Assembly (NCBI GenBank): GCA_002706095.1
Contig: PAJP01000023.1
Coordinates: 186,001-250,000 of the forward strand
Reading direction: 5' to 3'
DNA length: 64,000 bases
Origin: Methylophaga sp.
GTDB taxonomy: Bacteria; Pseudomonadota; Gammaproteobacteria; Nitrosococcales; Methylophagaceae
In this document: one piece after another, positions 63,952-64,000 of the stretch
Layout: each line of letters starts with the position of its first letter
How positions within the stretch are numbered: the first letter of the stretch is position 1
The notes under the pieces: model-generated
What the model was told of the DNA's origin: nothing
What the model saw: the letters and a program-made list of their open reading frames with translations, nothing else
Databases searched by the model: none
Translations under genes and position numbers: made by a program

Positions 63952-64000
63952 AACGATTGTGATGGCCGATAGAAGTAGTATTAAGGATAGTGTTGACGCA

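Overview
The window looks like a core chromosomal stretch of a gammaproteobacterium with moderate, slightly AT-rich composition. This rests on gammaproteobacterial neighbourhoods (dapD-YffB-like-dapE; xseB-ispA-dxs; aat-bpt-infA; ffs-dnaX-ybaB-recR) and on families such as TtcA, RoxA-type L16 hydroxylase, CsiV and TcdA. My best guess is a Methylophaga-like organism (Thiotrichales/Piscirickettsiaceae). That is inference from overall feel and not demonstrable from one gene. Coding density is very high, and no gene-free stretch exceeds about 260 bases. I see no tRNA, rRNA operon, CRISPR array, prophage or insertion sequence.

Layout. 0-4.6 kb: left edge of a probable zinc-uptake locus, then lysine/diaminopimelate genes dapE, an ArsC/YffB-like reductase, dapD and dapC. 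4.7-10.2 kb: EamA exporter, VOC protein, an unusual convergent intergenic region with a perfect DnaA box, ttcA, then molybdenum cofactor genes moeA and a mobA-mobB fusion, and a retropepsin-like protease. 10.3-15.6 kb: folE2-queD (7-deazaguanine/pterin entry), xseB-ispA-dxs (isoprenoids), ribF. 15.6-22.4 kb: small envelope genes, fpr, a solitary type II prepilin followed by a large GGDEF-EAL protein, an acyltransferase. 22.4-25 kb: SDR protein and an arsenic operon arsR-arsC-acr3 whose promoter, operator and start codon overlap. 25-31.9 kb: a GAF-EAL protein, MAPEG protein, a frameshifted membrane gene, a GNAT-nitrilase fusion with an NTF2-like partner, a double response regulator, an SDR dehydrogenase and a lipoprotein.

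32-38.9 kb: MFS transporter, MscS-type channel, YbaK protein, then a small AT-rich accessory patch (cruciform intergenic repeat, orphan YefM-type antitoxin with two TGTACA operators, lone GIY-YIG protein), then a metalloprotease-like gene and tcdA. 39-43 kb: moxR-DUF58-transglutaminase cluster. 43-48.8 kb: an encapsulated-ferritin-like protein without a visible encapsulin or cargo tail, tatD, a tandem pair of paralogous membrane proteins, ggt, trhO, a His-rich coiled-coil protein and a Tat-exported DUF882/M15 protein. 48.9-52.8 kb: a BtuCDF-type ABC importer, then a purine/methylthioinosine salvage pair. 52.8-57.9 kb: CsiV, SPFH-NfeD, a histidine phosphatase, RoxA, a YbeL-like protein, dsbB. 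57.9-63.8 kb: infA, bpt, aat, an HDOD protein, recR, ybaB, dnaX (with an E. coli-like AAAAAAG frameshift site) and the 4.5S SRP RNA. The last 220 bases hold only a possible leader ORF and hairpin.

The most interesting points are the orphan EncFtn-like protein, the DnaA-box/inverted-repeat region near 6.1-6.24 kb, the toxin-less YefM antitoxin, the leaderless self-repressed arsR promoter, and the dnaX frameshift signal. I did not find a clearly new multi-gene system.
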